The notes under the pieces are model-generated. The model did no database searches. It was not told where the DNA came from and was given only the letters and a program-made list of their open reading frames with translations. This document shows positions 20,044 through 29,492 of a DNA stretch of 64,000 bases, piece by piece; position 1 is the stretch's first letter; each line of letters starts with the position of its first letter. The position numbers and the translations under genes are program-made. Source of the DNA: Bacteroidales bacterium (GTDB lineage Bacteria > Bacteroidota > Bacteroidia > Bacteroidales > FEN-979); contig JADGPR010000005.1 in assembly GCA_017882335.1 (NCBI GenBank), forward strand, positions 1-64,000. Reading direction: 5' to 3'.

Positions 20044-22161
20044 ATGAAAAGAAAATTTTTATTAACAGTTGTTCTCGCCTGTGTGCTCTTGATGTTGCAT
20101 ATAAGCCCACTTAACGCCCAATGGACCCAAACCAATGGACCCAACGGCGGTGAAGTAATTTGTTTAGCCGCAAGCGGCACGAATCTTTATGCCGGGACCA
20201 GGTTCGGTTTATATCTTTCCACCAACAACGGCACGACCTGGACGGCAATTAATTCCGGTCTGGCAAGTACCTATATTCTTTCCATTGCTGTTTCGGGCTC
20301 GAATATCTTCGTCGGAACCTGGGGCTTCGGTGTCTTTCTTTCCACCAACAACGGCACCAGCTGGACAGCGGTTAATTCCGGTCTAAATAATCCCTTTGTT
20401 TACTCCTTAGCGGTTTCAGGCACGAATATCTTCGCCGGGACATCCGCAACAAGCGGCGGCGTCTTTCTTTCCACCAACAACGGCACAAACTGGACGCTCA
20501 CCAACCTGGTCGATGTGAATGTTAATACAATAGCTGTCTCGGGTACAAATATCTTCGCCGGAACTCTTTTTCATGGTATCTTTCTTTCCACCAACAACGG
20601 CACAAGCTGGACTGAAGTCAATTCCGGTTTGATATCTATGGATATTTATTCTCTTGCAGTTCTGGGCACGCATATCATCGCCGGTACTCATGGCGACGGA
20701 GTCTTTCTTTCCACCAACAATGGCACAAGCTGGGCGCAGGTCAATTCCGGCCTGACGAATCATAACGTGGAGTCTTTAGCCGTCAGCGGCACGAATCTCT
20801 TTGCGGGAACTCACAGCATGGCAGGAGGCTCCGTCGGCGGTGTCTTTCTTTCCACCAACAACGGCACAAACTGGACAGAGGTCAGTTCCGGCCTGACGAG
20901 CACGAATGTTCCGGCTCTTGCTGTCTTGGGTACAAATCTCTTCGCCGGGACTGAAGGCGGCGGTGTCTTTTTTTCCACCAACAATGGCACAAGCTGGACT
21001 GCAGTCAATTCCGGGTTTCCGAATACCCGGGTTTATGCCTTAGCGGTATCGGGAACAAATCTATTCGCCGGGACTTATGGTGGGGGTGTGTTTCTTTCCA
21101 CCAACAACACAGAATGGGCGGCAATCAATTCCGGCTTGCCGGATCCGAATATTGTTGTTTATGCCTTTGCGGTATCAGGCATACATATCTTCGCCGGGAT
21201 TTATGACAAGGGCGTTTATCGTTCCACCGATAACGGTACAACTTGGGATTCACTCAATACCGGCTTAACGAACAAATACATCCAATGTCTTGCGATCTCG
21301 GACACGAATCTCTTCGTCGGGACTTTTTCAGGTGGCATCTTTCGTTCCTCCATCAACGGAACAAGCTGGACAAAGGTCAGTTCCGGCTTGCCCGACTGGG
21401 CATTTGTTAATGCCATTGCGGTTTCTGGCACAAATCTCTTTGCGGGAACTTCCTACGACGGCGTTTTTCTTTCCACAGATAACGGCACAAACTGGACGGC
21501 GGTCAATTCCGGCTTGACAAATACTGATGTTAATTCCCTTGCGGTTTTGGGCACCAATCTCTTTGCCGGGACTTCTTATGGAGGTGTCTTTCTTTCCACC
21601 GACAATGGCACAAACTGGACGGAGGTCAATAATGGCCTGATAGGAATGAATCTTGTTGTTCTTTCCTTTGCAGTCTCGGGTACGAATCTCTTCGCCGGGA
21701 CTGAAGACGGGGTCCTTCTTTCCACCAATAACGGCACAAACTGGACGGAGGTCAGTTCCGGCTTGACCAATACGCGTATTATTGCCCTTGCGGTTTCGGG
21801 CACGAATCTCTTCGCCGGAACATGGGGCAGCGGCACATGGAGTCGACCGTTGTCGGAGATAATTACCTCCATACACAACACTTCCAGCGAACTACCAAGC
21901 GAGTTTCTCCTTCGGCAAAACTACCCTAATCCGTTTAATCCGACAACAACAATAAAGTTTCAAATTACAATTTCAAAGTTTGTTAAGTTATCAGTCTTTG
22001 ATATGCTTGGACATGAAGTTGCAACACTTATGAATGATCAACTAAAACCCGGAATGTATGAAGTGGAGTGGGACGGGACAGGTTGTTCGAGCGGGACTTA
22101 TTATTATAAATTATTTGCAGGGGACTATGTTGAGACAAAGAAGATGATTTTGATGAAATAA
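20044..22161 (+). CDS. beta-propeller (BNR/sortilin-like) repeat protein with T9SS sorting domain
   Basis: Signal peptide; about 13 repeats of FLSTNNGTxWTxVNSGL...LAVSGTNLFAGT; C-terminal LRQNYPNPFNPTTTIKFQI...GTYYYKLFAGDYVETKKMILMK. Confidence 0.92.
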   Translation: MKRKFLLTVVLACVLLMLHISPLNAQWTQTNGPNGGEVICLAASGTNLYAGTRFGLYLSTNNGTTWTAINSGLASTYILSIAVSGSNIFVGTWGFGVFLSTNNGTSWTAVNSGLNNPFVYSLAVSGTNIFAGTSATSGGVFLSTNNGTNWTLTNLVDVNVNTIAVSGTNIFAGTLFHGIFLSTNNGTSWTEVNSGLISMDIYSLAVLGTHIIAGTHGDGVFLSTNNGTSWAQVNSGLTNHNVESLAVSGTNLFAGTHSMAGGSVGGVFLSTNNGTNWTEVSSGLTSTNVPALAVLGTNLFAGTEGGGVFFSTNNGTSWTAVNSGFPNTRVYALAVSGTNLFAGTYGGGVFLSTNNTEWAAINSGLPDPNIVVYAFAVSGIHIFAGIYDKGVYRSTDNGTTWDSLNTGLTNKYIQCLAISDTNLFVGTFSGGIFRSSINGTSWTKVSSGLPDWAFVNAIAVSGTNLFAGTSYDGVFLSTDNGTNWTAVNSGLTNTDVNSLAVLGTNLFAGTSYGGVFLSTDNGTNWTEVNNGLIGMNLVVLSFAVSGTNLFAGTEDGVLLSTNNGTNWTEVSSGLTNTRIIALAVSGTNLFAGTWGSGTWSRPLSEIITSIHNTSSELPSEFLLRQNYPNPFNPTTTIKFQITISKFVKLSVFDMLGHEVATLMNDQLKPGMYEVEWDGTGCSSGTYYYKLFAGDYVETKKMILMK

Positions 22162-22533
22162 TTTTCTAAAATCGTCTTCCTTCTTAAGGATTATTGCCTA
22201 TTGGTTAGAACAGAATTATATTCAGCTAAGCGAATTTAGCTCTTTAGTCAGGGTGCGGCTCAAAGTCGCGCCCTGAATTTCATTTCAAAAATCCCTCCCC
22301 GGACATATTACCTTTTTGCAATTTTCCAGATTAAGGGTAAAATCAACATATGGAAAATCCGGGTAAAGATAATTTCAATGAAATATTGCGCGAATGAACC
22401 ATGACAATTTCAGTCGGGGTTCATTGTCTATTTCAATTCGAAAAGATAATTCAAATCAACACACCTCAGATACTTTTATCAAACTTGTTCCGTTTTTTCC
22501 CGGAGTTTGTTAGTTTATATTTCATTACAGCCC

Positions 22534-22848
22534 ATGAAAAAGATAATGTTTTGTCTGATTGTTTGCTCCGCCCTGATGGGTGCTTGCAGTAAAAGTTCCA
22601 CCAGCCCAAATTTTATTCCTGATTGTAGTGGCGCTATAAAATCTTTTAGCAGGGATGTTTCACCTGTATTCCAAAGTGTTTGTGCAGGTTGCCACACGAA
22701 TTTTTCAAACTATTCACAAATATCAGCAGATAAATCTGCTATCAGAAGTAAAATTGTCGATGGAAGCATGCCGCAGCAAGGCTCTTTGTCGACAGCACAG
22801 AAGAATAATGTTATTTGCTGGATTGATAATGGCGCCCCGAATAATTAA
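22534..22848 (+). CDS. small lipoprotein with a c-type cytochrome motif
   Basis: Lipobox ALMGAC; VFQSVCAGCH; start at MKKIMFCLIVC. Confidence 0.75.
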   Translation: MKKIMFCLIVCSALMGACSKSSTSPNFIPDCSGAIKSFSRDVSPVFQSVCAGCHTNFSNYSQISADKSAIRSKIVDGSMPQQGSLSTAQKNNVICWIDNGAPNN

Positions 22849-23393
22849 TCATCAAAATCTGGTATTGAAATCTTATGCCTGCACGGCATGCAGAGGTGCT
22901 GTTCTTTCTGATCGATGTCTTCAACATAATTGCTGGAGTGCATTACACATGATGGGTTGATGCAGTGCACTAGTCCGAAAGTGTGACCCAGCTCATGGAT
23001 CACCTCCTTGGTAAACCTTTCAAGCAGCAGTTTGTCATCGGGCTCAATGCCGTAACGTTCATTGCTTAAGCGGTAGAGGGAGGCAATGCCGGTGCGCCCA
23101 TTCAACGCGGCCTGCCCGAAAATGTAGGTAAGGATGGGAATAAACAGATCGACGCTGAACAATCCCAGGGTTTTGGCCGCGTCGGAGGAGAACTCTGCAT
23201 CCACCTGTTTCAGCAGTCTGTTCCCATTATATTGCCTGCGTGCGGGATCATAAAACTCACTCAGGTCGAGGCGACCTTCCCTGAATATTACCGGCAATAG
23301 AAACTGATGCTTTACCTCCTCAGCAATCACCTCAAGAATATCTTTCCTGAAATAGCCGAAAGAGATTAAAGTGATTTGTTGCTGAATCATCAA
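22845..23393 (-). CDS. archaemetzincin family zinc metalloprotease
   Basis: EVIHELGHTFGLVHCINPSCVMHSSNYVEDIDQKEQHLCMPC matches the archaemetzincin zinc-binding and Cys-rich motif. Confidence 0.92.
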   Translation of the reverse strand: MMIQQQITLISFGYFRKDILEVIAEEVKHQFLLPVIFREGRLDLSEFYDPARRQYNGNRLLKQVDAEFSSDAAKTLGLFSVDLFIPILTYIFGQAALNGRTGIASLYRLSNERYGIEPDDKLLLERFTKEVIHELGHTFGLVHCINPSCVMHSSNYVEDIDQKEQHLCMPCRHKISIPDFDD

Positions 23394-23404
23394 TAAAGGA
23401 TAGG

Positions 23405-24751
23405 TTATTTGTCCTCCGCAGACTTCAGTTCGTATTTCCTGATCTTGTTATAGAGGGTCACGCGGTCGACTTTCAATGCCTTGGCCGATCGGGTGATGTT
23501 CCAGTCGTATTTGGTGAGGATCTGGAAAATGTGGTTCTTTTCATGGTCGTCGAGACTTTCGGCGGAACTGTCGATGAGGTTCTTCTCCAGCGGAAGGTCC
23601 CGGACCTGGATTTTTTTGCCGTTGCCGATCACGATGGCCCGTTCAACCATGTTTTCGAGCTCTCGCACATTGCCGGGAAAGCTGAACTCCTCGAGCCGCC
23701 GCAGGGCCGCGGAATCAATCTTTATGGGTGGCTTGTTCATTGAGGTGCAGTACTTTTTGATGAAGTACTCCACTAGCAGGGGGATATCCCCCACCCTTTC
23801 ACGAAGGGGCGGTATGTGGATATTTACCACGTTCAACCGGTAAAAGAGATCTTCGCGGAAGGTTCCTTTCTCCACCATGTTTTTCAGGTCCTTGTTGGTG
23901 GCACAGATCACCCTGAAATCGGAGGTGATCTCCTTGTTCCCGCCTACGCGTACAAACCTCTTGGTCTCCAGTACCCGCAGCAGTTCAATCTGCATTTTTG
24001 TGGAGATGGTGGCAATTTCATCGAGAAAGATAGTCCCACTGTCAGCCATTTCAAACCGTCCTTTCCGGTTGTACATGGCTCCTGTAAAAGCTCCCTTTTC
24101 ATGCCCGAAAAGTTCGCTCTCCAGGAGGCTTTCAGTGAGGGCCCCGCAGTGGACGCTGACCAGTGGAAAGAATTTGCGTGGAGAGTTGGAGTGTATGGCT
24201 TTTGCAATCAACTCTTTCCCTGTGCCGCTCTCACCGGTGATGATCACTGAGGAGTTCGACTGTGCCACACTTTCCACCTGGCCGAGGACCTTCTGCATCG
24301 CATCACTCTTACCTACCAGGTCTTCTACATTTTCAAGCATCATAACCTTCTCTTTCAGCACCACATTCTCGTCGGCAAGAGTGATCAGTTTGGCTGCATT
24401 CCGGATGAGGTGTGACAGGTCGTCGGGATCAAAGGGTTTGGTCACATAGTCAAAGGCGCCGTCTTTCAGGGCCTGTACAGCAGTGTCAACAGTGGCAAAA
24501 GCCGTCATCATGATCACGATCGACTCCTTCCGCATGGCCTTGATCCGCCGGAGCATCTCCATCCCGTCCATGCCGGGCATTTTGATATCGGCAAGGATAA
24601 TGTCAAAGCTTTCGGATTCAAGCATCGATAATGCTACTTTGGCGTTTTCAGCACACTCCACGTGGTACCGGTCTTCGATGAACCAGCTGTAAAGAGAATC
24701 CCTTACGGATTCCTCATCGTCAACGATCAGAATGGAAATTTTTTTTGTCAT
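23405..24751 (-). CDS. sigma54-dependent response regulator (AtoC/NtrC type)
   Basis: REC domain (DIILADIKMPGMDG), AAA+ GESGTGKELIAKAIH, GAFTGA loop, C-terminal Fis-like HTH. Confidence 0.97.
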   Translation of the reverse strand: MTKKISILIVDDEESVRDSLYSWFIEDRYHVECAENAKVALSMLESESFDIILADIKMPGMDGMEMLRRIKAMRKESIVIMMTAFATVDTAVQALKDGAFDYVTKPFDPDDLSHLIRNAAKLITLADENVVLKEKVMMLENVEDLVGKSDAMQKVLGQVESVAQSNSSVIITGESGTGKELIAKAIHSNSPRKFFPLVSVHCGALTESLLESELFGHEKGAFTGAMYNRKGRFEMADSGTIFLDEIATISTKMQIELLRVLETKRFVRVGGNKEITSDFRVICATNKDLKNMVEKGTFREDLFYRLNVVNIHIPPLRERVGDIPLLVEYFIKKYCTSMNKPPIKIDSAALRRLEEFSFPGNVRELENMVERAIVIGNGKKIQVRDLPLEKNLIDSSAESLDDHEKNHIFQILTKYDWNITRSAKALKVDRVTLYNKIRKYELKSAEDK

Positions 24752-24754
24752 GGT

Positions 24755-26437
24755 CTATTCTTCTTTATTTCGGATCACGGGCAGGGTGATCGAAATGGTT
24801 GTTCCTTTTCCCGGAGCCGATTTCACATCTACTTTCCCCTTGTGGCTCTGAATGATTCCGTGTACGATCGCCAGACCCAGTCCAATGCCACTGGTACTCT
24901 GCTTCGTCGAAAAGAAGGGTTCGAAAATATGCGGGATGTCTTCTTCTGCAATCCCCACTCCGTTGTCTGAGATTTCCATCACCAGGCTGTCGGGGTCATT
25001 GTTCCTGGTCCGGATGCTGATTTCTCCGTTTTCCTCAACTGCTTCAGAAGCATTCACCAGGAGGGCGATACAGGCCTGTTTGATCTGGTTCGGACTGCAG
25101 AAGATCAGATCCTGTGTTGCACTGAAATCCGTCAGGAAGTTTATGTTTGCGATTTTCATTGGATGGGTCATCAGGTCGTAGGTCTTCCGCAGGATCTCAT
25201 GGAGATTCTTTGCTTCAAAATCCTTCTGGTCTTTTTTCGAGAAATCAAGCAACCCTTTCACGATATCGCCGCATCGTTTTGTCTCGTTCTCAATATGCCT
25301 GAGGTACTTCAACATTGACTCCTTTTTAGTGGGATCCAACTCAAGGTTGTGTAATTGCTTGGATACAAGTTTTGTATAAACCAGGATCCCCGACAGAGGA
25401 TTGTTGATCTCGTGAGCCACCGAAAGCGACAGTTTGCCAAGTGAAGCGATCCGCTCGATATGGATCAGTTCATTCTGTGCTGCACCCAGCTCTTCCGACT
25501 TTTTCAGCACTTTGTACTCAAGCTGCTGCGACCAGTTCTGAAGTTCGTTGTTGGCTGCCTCCAGGTTGTCGAGCATGTTATTGAAGGCCTGTGAAACCAC
25601 CTTCATGTCCTCCAGCTGATTGGGCTTTATCTCCAGGCGGGTGCTCTTGTCGCCATTGGCAACGGCAATGCTGGCTTTTACCAGTTCATTCAATGGTTTT
25701 TTGATCCGTTTTCGTGTGAAGAAAAAGAGAAAACCAACCAGGAAGAGGGTGGTTACAATCGCCAAAAGGAAAAACTCCGTTGAGGATTTCGATTCTGCAG
25801 CATCCAGTTCTGCCAGGGGGATCTTGATGATCAGCGATCCGAGGACCTGTTCGCTTGCTTTATGAGCATGACAGGAGCTTTCGTAGCAGGATTTATCGTT
25901 GCGGATGGGTAACTGGATTAACAGGTGTCGGCTGCTACTGTCATTTTGATTCATTTTGCAGTCGCTAGAGGCGCTGATGATCTTATAATGCTTCCCTTGG
26001 CCCGGGAAAATTGATTTAAGATCATTGTGACAGCTGATGCAGTTGGGGTTGCTATGAAAGTTGTTGGTATCGGAAGGTATGGATGTATAGACCAAATGGT
26101 CCTGGATATCGTACATGTTCACCTCGTCGATCCCGGGCATAGTATTGATGATGTCGAGCGTGTTCTGCAGTGTGCTTTTATCGTTCTCAAGCATCGAATG
26201 ATAAAGGGATCCCTCAACAATGGAACCGATGTTATTGCCATTCTGCCGGATTACCGCATTCAGGTATTCCTCATTGACGGATCGGAAGATGAGGCTGAAG
26301 GAAACGAAGAGAAAGAGGGAGGAGGCCAGGATGACAAAAACCACGCGGCTATATATTGAGGAACGGAATTTCAGATACTTCCTGAAAATGGACTTGCCTG
26401 TGATATTGTTGTTCTTTAGATTACTGAAGAAAATCAT
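24755..26437 (-). CDS. periplasmic heme-motif sensor histidine kinase
   Basis: Two TM helices around a sensor region with NCISCH and CYESSCHAH; HAMP; HisKA (SVAHEINNPLSGILVY); HATPase. Confidence 0.9.
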   Translation of the reverse strand: MIFFSNLKNNNITGKSIFRKYLKFRSSIYSRVVFVILASSLFLFVSFSLIFRSVNEEYLNAVIRQNGNNIGSIVEGSLYHSMLENDKSTLQNTLDIINTMPGIDEVNMYDIQDHLVYTSIPSDTNNFHSNPNCISCHNDLKSIFPGQGKHYKIISASSDCKMNQNDSSSRHLLIQLPIRNDKSCYESSCHAHKASEQVLGSLIIKIPLAELDAAESKSSTEFFLLAIVTTLFLVGFLFFFTRKRIKKPLNELVKASIAVANGDKSTRLEIKPNQLEDMKVVSQAFNNMLDNLEAANNELQNWSQQLEYKVLKKSEELGAAQNELIHIERIASLGKLSLSVAHEINNPLSGILVYTKLVSKQLHNLELDPTKKESMLKYLRHIENETKRCGDIVKGLLDFSKKDQKDFEAKNLHEILRKTYDLMTHPMKIANINFLTDFSATQDLIFCSPNQIKQACIALLVNASEAVEENGEISIRTRNNDPDSLVMEISDNGVGIAEEDIPHIFEPFFSTKQSTSGIGLGLAIVHGIIQSHKGKVDVKSAPGKGTTISITLPVIRNKEE

Positions 26438-26561
26438 ATCCCGTTGAATTTTGAGCAGATCTGAGTGCGAAATGAGTGCAAGGTTTTTTTTACTGCAATA
26501 TAGGAAAAAAATCGATATGCAAAAATGGTTTCGCTCTTGCCAGCAGGCGTGGGAAATATTC

Positions 26562-27275
26562 TCAAGGATTCATGAACTCCTTCTGGAAATCATTCCACAC
26601 TTCACCTGGCAGTTCCGACAGGAGGTTATCGCGCAGTTCGCCGCCATCCTGCAAAGCAAAAATGGTGGTTTCGGGATCGTATTTCGGCATCGTCACCGCC
26701 AGGAAATCCCTGAATCGCTGCAGTTCTTTTTTCGACCATTCGGTGGCTGATTCGGCCAGGTAGTAGGAGTTGGTTTCTCCTTTCCAGTTGTTCGGTTTTA
26801 TTTTATAGAGCCAGCCTGTTCCGTAAGGATCCTCATTCAGCTTGCCGGGATCTTCGGTTAGCAAAAGATTGGTTTCTTCTACCCTCCCGGAGATGGGTGA
26901 ATATATCTTCAGCATTTTTCCGTCATGATAAAGCTCTGTCATCACCTCACCTTTGATGATCGAATCACCTGGTGTTTTCATGTAGTTTAGTCTGACATTG
27001 CCAGTAAAATGGAGCAGGAGATCATCCAGCCCCAAATTGGCGATACCTGATTTGGACAAATGGGCCCACGTATGATTTTTGCAGTAGAAAACTCCTTGGG
27101 GAATTTTCAGAATGCTACTCGTAAGGACACCCAAGGCCTTGCTGAACTGCCGTTTTATTATCACCTTCCTGTTCAGGATGATGGAGAAAGGGATAAGCAG
27201 GGCCAGAAATGAAATAATGATAAGGTATTCCATTCCTTTCGTCTCAAAAATGTTGTAATAACTGAATCCGTCCAT
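26562..27275 (-). CDS. membrane-anchored GcvH-like domain protein with conserved C-terminal extension
   Basis: One N-terminal TM; CKNHTWAHLSKSGIANLGLDDLLLHFTG...IYSPISGRVEETN...NEDPYGTGWLYKIKP; C-terminal ALQDGGELRDNLLSELPGEVWNDFQKEFM; alternative start 27299. Confidence 0.75.
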   Translation of the reverse strand: MDGFSYYNIFETKGMEYLIIISFLALLIPFSIILNRKVIIKRQFSKALGVLTSSILKIPQGVFYCKNHTWAHLSKSGIANLGLDDLLLHFTGNVRLNYMKTPGDSIIKGEVMTELYHDGKMLKIYSPISGRVEETNLLLTEDPGKLNEDPYGTGWLYKIKPNNWKGETNSYYLAESATEWSKKELQRFRDFLAVTMPKYDPETTIFALQDGGELRDNLLSELPGEVWNDFQKEFMNP

Positions 27276-27323
27276 GGCTCTATAATTAAGAATTAACAAT
27301 AATAAATTTTTTTATTTCTTGAT

Positions 27324-28547
27324 TTAATGTTTGCCGGCCCAGGAGGGAGAGTCCCGCAACACGGGCATACGGTTGATGACCCACCTGAAAATCCATATTT
27401 CTGTGAATAGAACAGTAAGTGTTACCACTACCTCCATCCAGGAGGGAATATAGTGGATTGCTGCATCCCACCGGAAGCCGATCACTGTGACGTTCAGCCT
27501 GTTCAGGATGATCCCCAGGATGGTCAGGATGGCGGCCACCCGGACAAGCATGATGTTATTCCGCCTATAGCTGAAATAAAAGAGCATCATGGGAAGGAGG
27601 ACAAAGCCAAACATTTCCAGGAGGTACCAATAACCCATCGGAGTGTTGAGCAGGTCCCAGTGACGGTTATGAATAAAAACGAGTACCTGAAGGAAAAAGT
27701 AAGCAAACATCGTCCCGGCACAAATCTTGGATAACCCAAGGATGATACCGGTCCGGGCTTTGTGATCTTTCTCGCTGATTTGTTTCTGAAAGACGTTATG
27801 GCTGATAGATCCTTCGAAGATGACCATCGAGAGGCCGGCAAAGATGCTGGAGACAAAGAACATGATGGGAATGAATTCAGAGTACCAGAGCGGGTGTATC
27901 TTCTCTTTGGCCATCAGGTAAAGGGCACCGAGCCCCGACTGGTGCAGGGTGGAGAGGGTGATGCCGAAGATGACAGCAGCGATGGTCATACCAGATAGTA
28001 TTTTATGAATACGTTTTGCCCCCAGCCATTCTGCAATGGCAGGCGAGAATTCGATCAGTTGGGCGATCATATAGAGCAGGAAATGCCATGCCACCAGGAA
28101 GAGGACAGAGTTCACTCCGAAGTTGTTCCCGATAATAGGGTTGATCACGTTCCAGGGGCGGCCAAGGTCAAGAAGCAGGGCCCCGGCATAGAAAACATAA
28201 GCCAGGAATCCATTGAGTACGGTTACCCTCACGATGGATTTGTATTTCTTCATGTTCAGAATATACACCATGAAGGTAAGCACATAGGCACCACCGGCAA
28301 AGGCCACGCCGGTTACCACGTCGAAGCCGATCCACAGTCCCCAGGGAACCTCCTGGGTGAGGTTGGTCACAGACCCCAGCCCCTTCCAGAAACGGATGAC
28401 GATCAGCGTCAGCCCCAGCAGGATGATGGGAACCGAGATGACGTTAAACGGAGTAAATATTTTCCCTTTGGGTTTAAGTTCACTCCACAGAAACTTCCAG
28501 ATGGGCTTGCCATCGTTATCGATTGCAATAGGATTGTTTTCGCTCAT
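27324..28547 (-). CDS. NrfD/HybB family membrane quinone-interacting subunit
   Basis: Multi-TM; STLHQSGLGALYLMAKEKIHPLWYS HybB-like motif; start at MSENNPIA (28547), not ORF start 28736. Confidence 0.9.
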   Translation of the reverse strand: MSENNPIAIDNDGKPIWKFLWSELKPKGKIFTPFNVISVPIILLGLTLIVIRFWKGLGSVTNLTQEVPWGLWIGFDVVTGVAFAGGAYVLTFMVYILNMKKYKSIVRVTVLNGFLAYVFYAGALLLDLGRPWNVINPIIGNNFGVNSVLFLVAWHFLLYMIAQLIEFSPAIAEWLGAKRIHKILSGMTIAAVIFGITLSTLHQSGLGALYLMAKEKIHPLWYSEFIPIMFFVSSIFAGLSMVIFEGSISHNVFQKQISEKDHKARTGIILGLSKICAGTMFAYFFLQVLVFIHNRHWDLLNTPMGYWYLLEMFGFVLLPMMLFYFSYRRNNIMLVRVAAILTILGIILNRLNVTVIGFRWDAAIHYIPSWMEVVVTLTVLFTEIWIFRWVINRMPVLRDSPSWAGKH

Positions 28548-28549
28548 GG

Positions 28550-29404
28550 TTATTCCTCCGGGGTTTGGTTGTCTTTTTTCGTTGCCTGATGAATGCCTAA
28601 CAGGAGCGCCGGAAACAGTACAAATATAGAAGGCACGCTGTAGAGAAATCCTTTGGTTAATGCAGGATAGGAAGCTTTCTGGATTTCTTTCATGCCGAGT
28701 TCCTTGAAGGGTACAGGTGAGAGATACATCCAGCAAGTACCACCGGCTTCATGTTCGCCATACAGGTAATCTACATAAAGTTTGGGGTTTTCTACAATCC
28801 TTTTCCGGGCTTCTTTGATCAGTTGGCGGCGAGTACCGTAGAAGAGGGCGTCATTCGGACAATTGGCAACACAGGCAGGAATTTCACCTGTTTTGAGCCG
28901 GTTATAACACATGTCGCATTTCTGGATCTTCGGGTTGGAACTGTGATATTCGAACTTCGGTATGTCAAAGGGACAGGAGATCATGCAATAGCGGCATCCC
29001 ATACATTTTTCACCCCGCCAGATCACTGGCCCGGCTTTGGTTTTGTGCATGGCCTGGGTGAGACAAGCCGAAGCACAGGCAGGTTCGGAGCAATGCATGC
29101 ACTGCATTTTAATGAAGACTGTGCCTTTGGATGTCTTATACTCATTAACCACCGTACGTTTGGTTTCACTTGTGTGTCGTATCGGGGGAATGTCTTTTGC
29201 CGGGCCTGGCAGGGGAAGGCCGTTGGCCTCGGCGCAGTCGTATTCACAGCCACGGCATCCTTTACATCTGGCGGAGTCGTACAATACGCCCCTGAAATCT
29301 ATGTCGCCATTACCTCCGGGCGCCGCTTTCATTTCGCGGCCGATGACCAGGGCAGCCCCGGTTAACCCCAGGACCTTAAAAAATCCACGTCGGTTTATGC
29401 TCAT
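28550..29404 (-). CDS. HybA-like 4Fe-4S ferredoxin-type protein
   Basis: Tat-like N-terminus RRGFFKVLG; Cys clusters CKGCRGCEYDC, CMHCSEPACASAC, CMGCRYCMISC, CDMC...CVANC; C-terminal TM. Confidence 0.92.
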   Translation of the reverse strand: MSINRRGFFKVLGLTGAALVIGREMKAAPGGNGDIDFRGVLYDSARCKGCRGCEYDCAEANGLPLPGPAKDIPPIRHTSETKRTVVNEYKTSKGTVFIKMQCMHCSEPACASACLTQAMHKTKAGPVIWRGEKCMGCRYCMISCPFDIPKFEYHSSNPKIQKCDMCYNRLKTGEIPACVANCPNDALFYGTRRQLIKEARKRIVENPKLYVDYLYGEHEAGGTCWMYLSPVPFKELGMKEIQKASYPALTKGFLYSVPSIFVLFPALLLGIHQATKKDNQTPEE

Positions 29405-29492
29405 ACTATCTTTCTTTTAGTGTTGTGTACTACTTTTATTTTCTCGATGAAAAAAGTATATTCTATTATTATTTTTCTAAGTGAACTTATTT

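Noticed and set aside
20416-21881. Minus-strand ORFs with repeated CAVVGGKKD / VQFVPLLVERKTPP motifs
   Set aside because: Mirror image of the beta-propeller repeats on the plus strand; repeat-driven open frames.
26438-26561. Second sigma54 promoter before the histidine kinase gene (minus strand ...GCGAAACCATTTTTGCAT)
   Set aside because: Good -12-like TTGCAT, but the -24 GG is not matched at the correct spacing.
27324-29404. Calling HybA/HybB-like genes a complete hydrogenase operon
   Set aside because: No [NiFe] large or small subunit or maturation genes in the window; only the electron-transfer modules are present.
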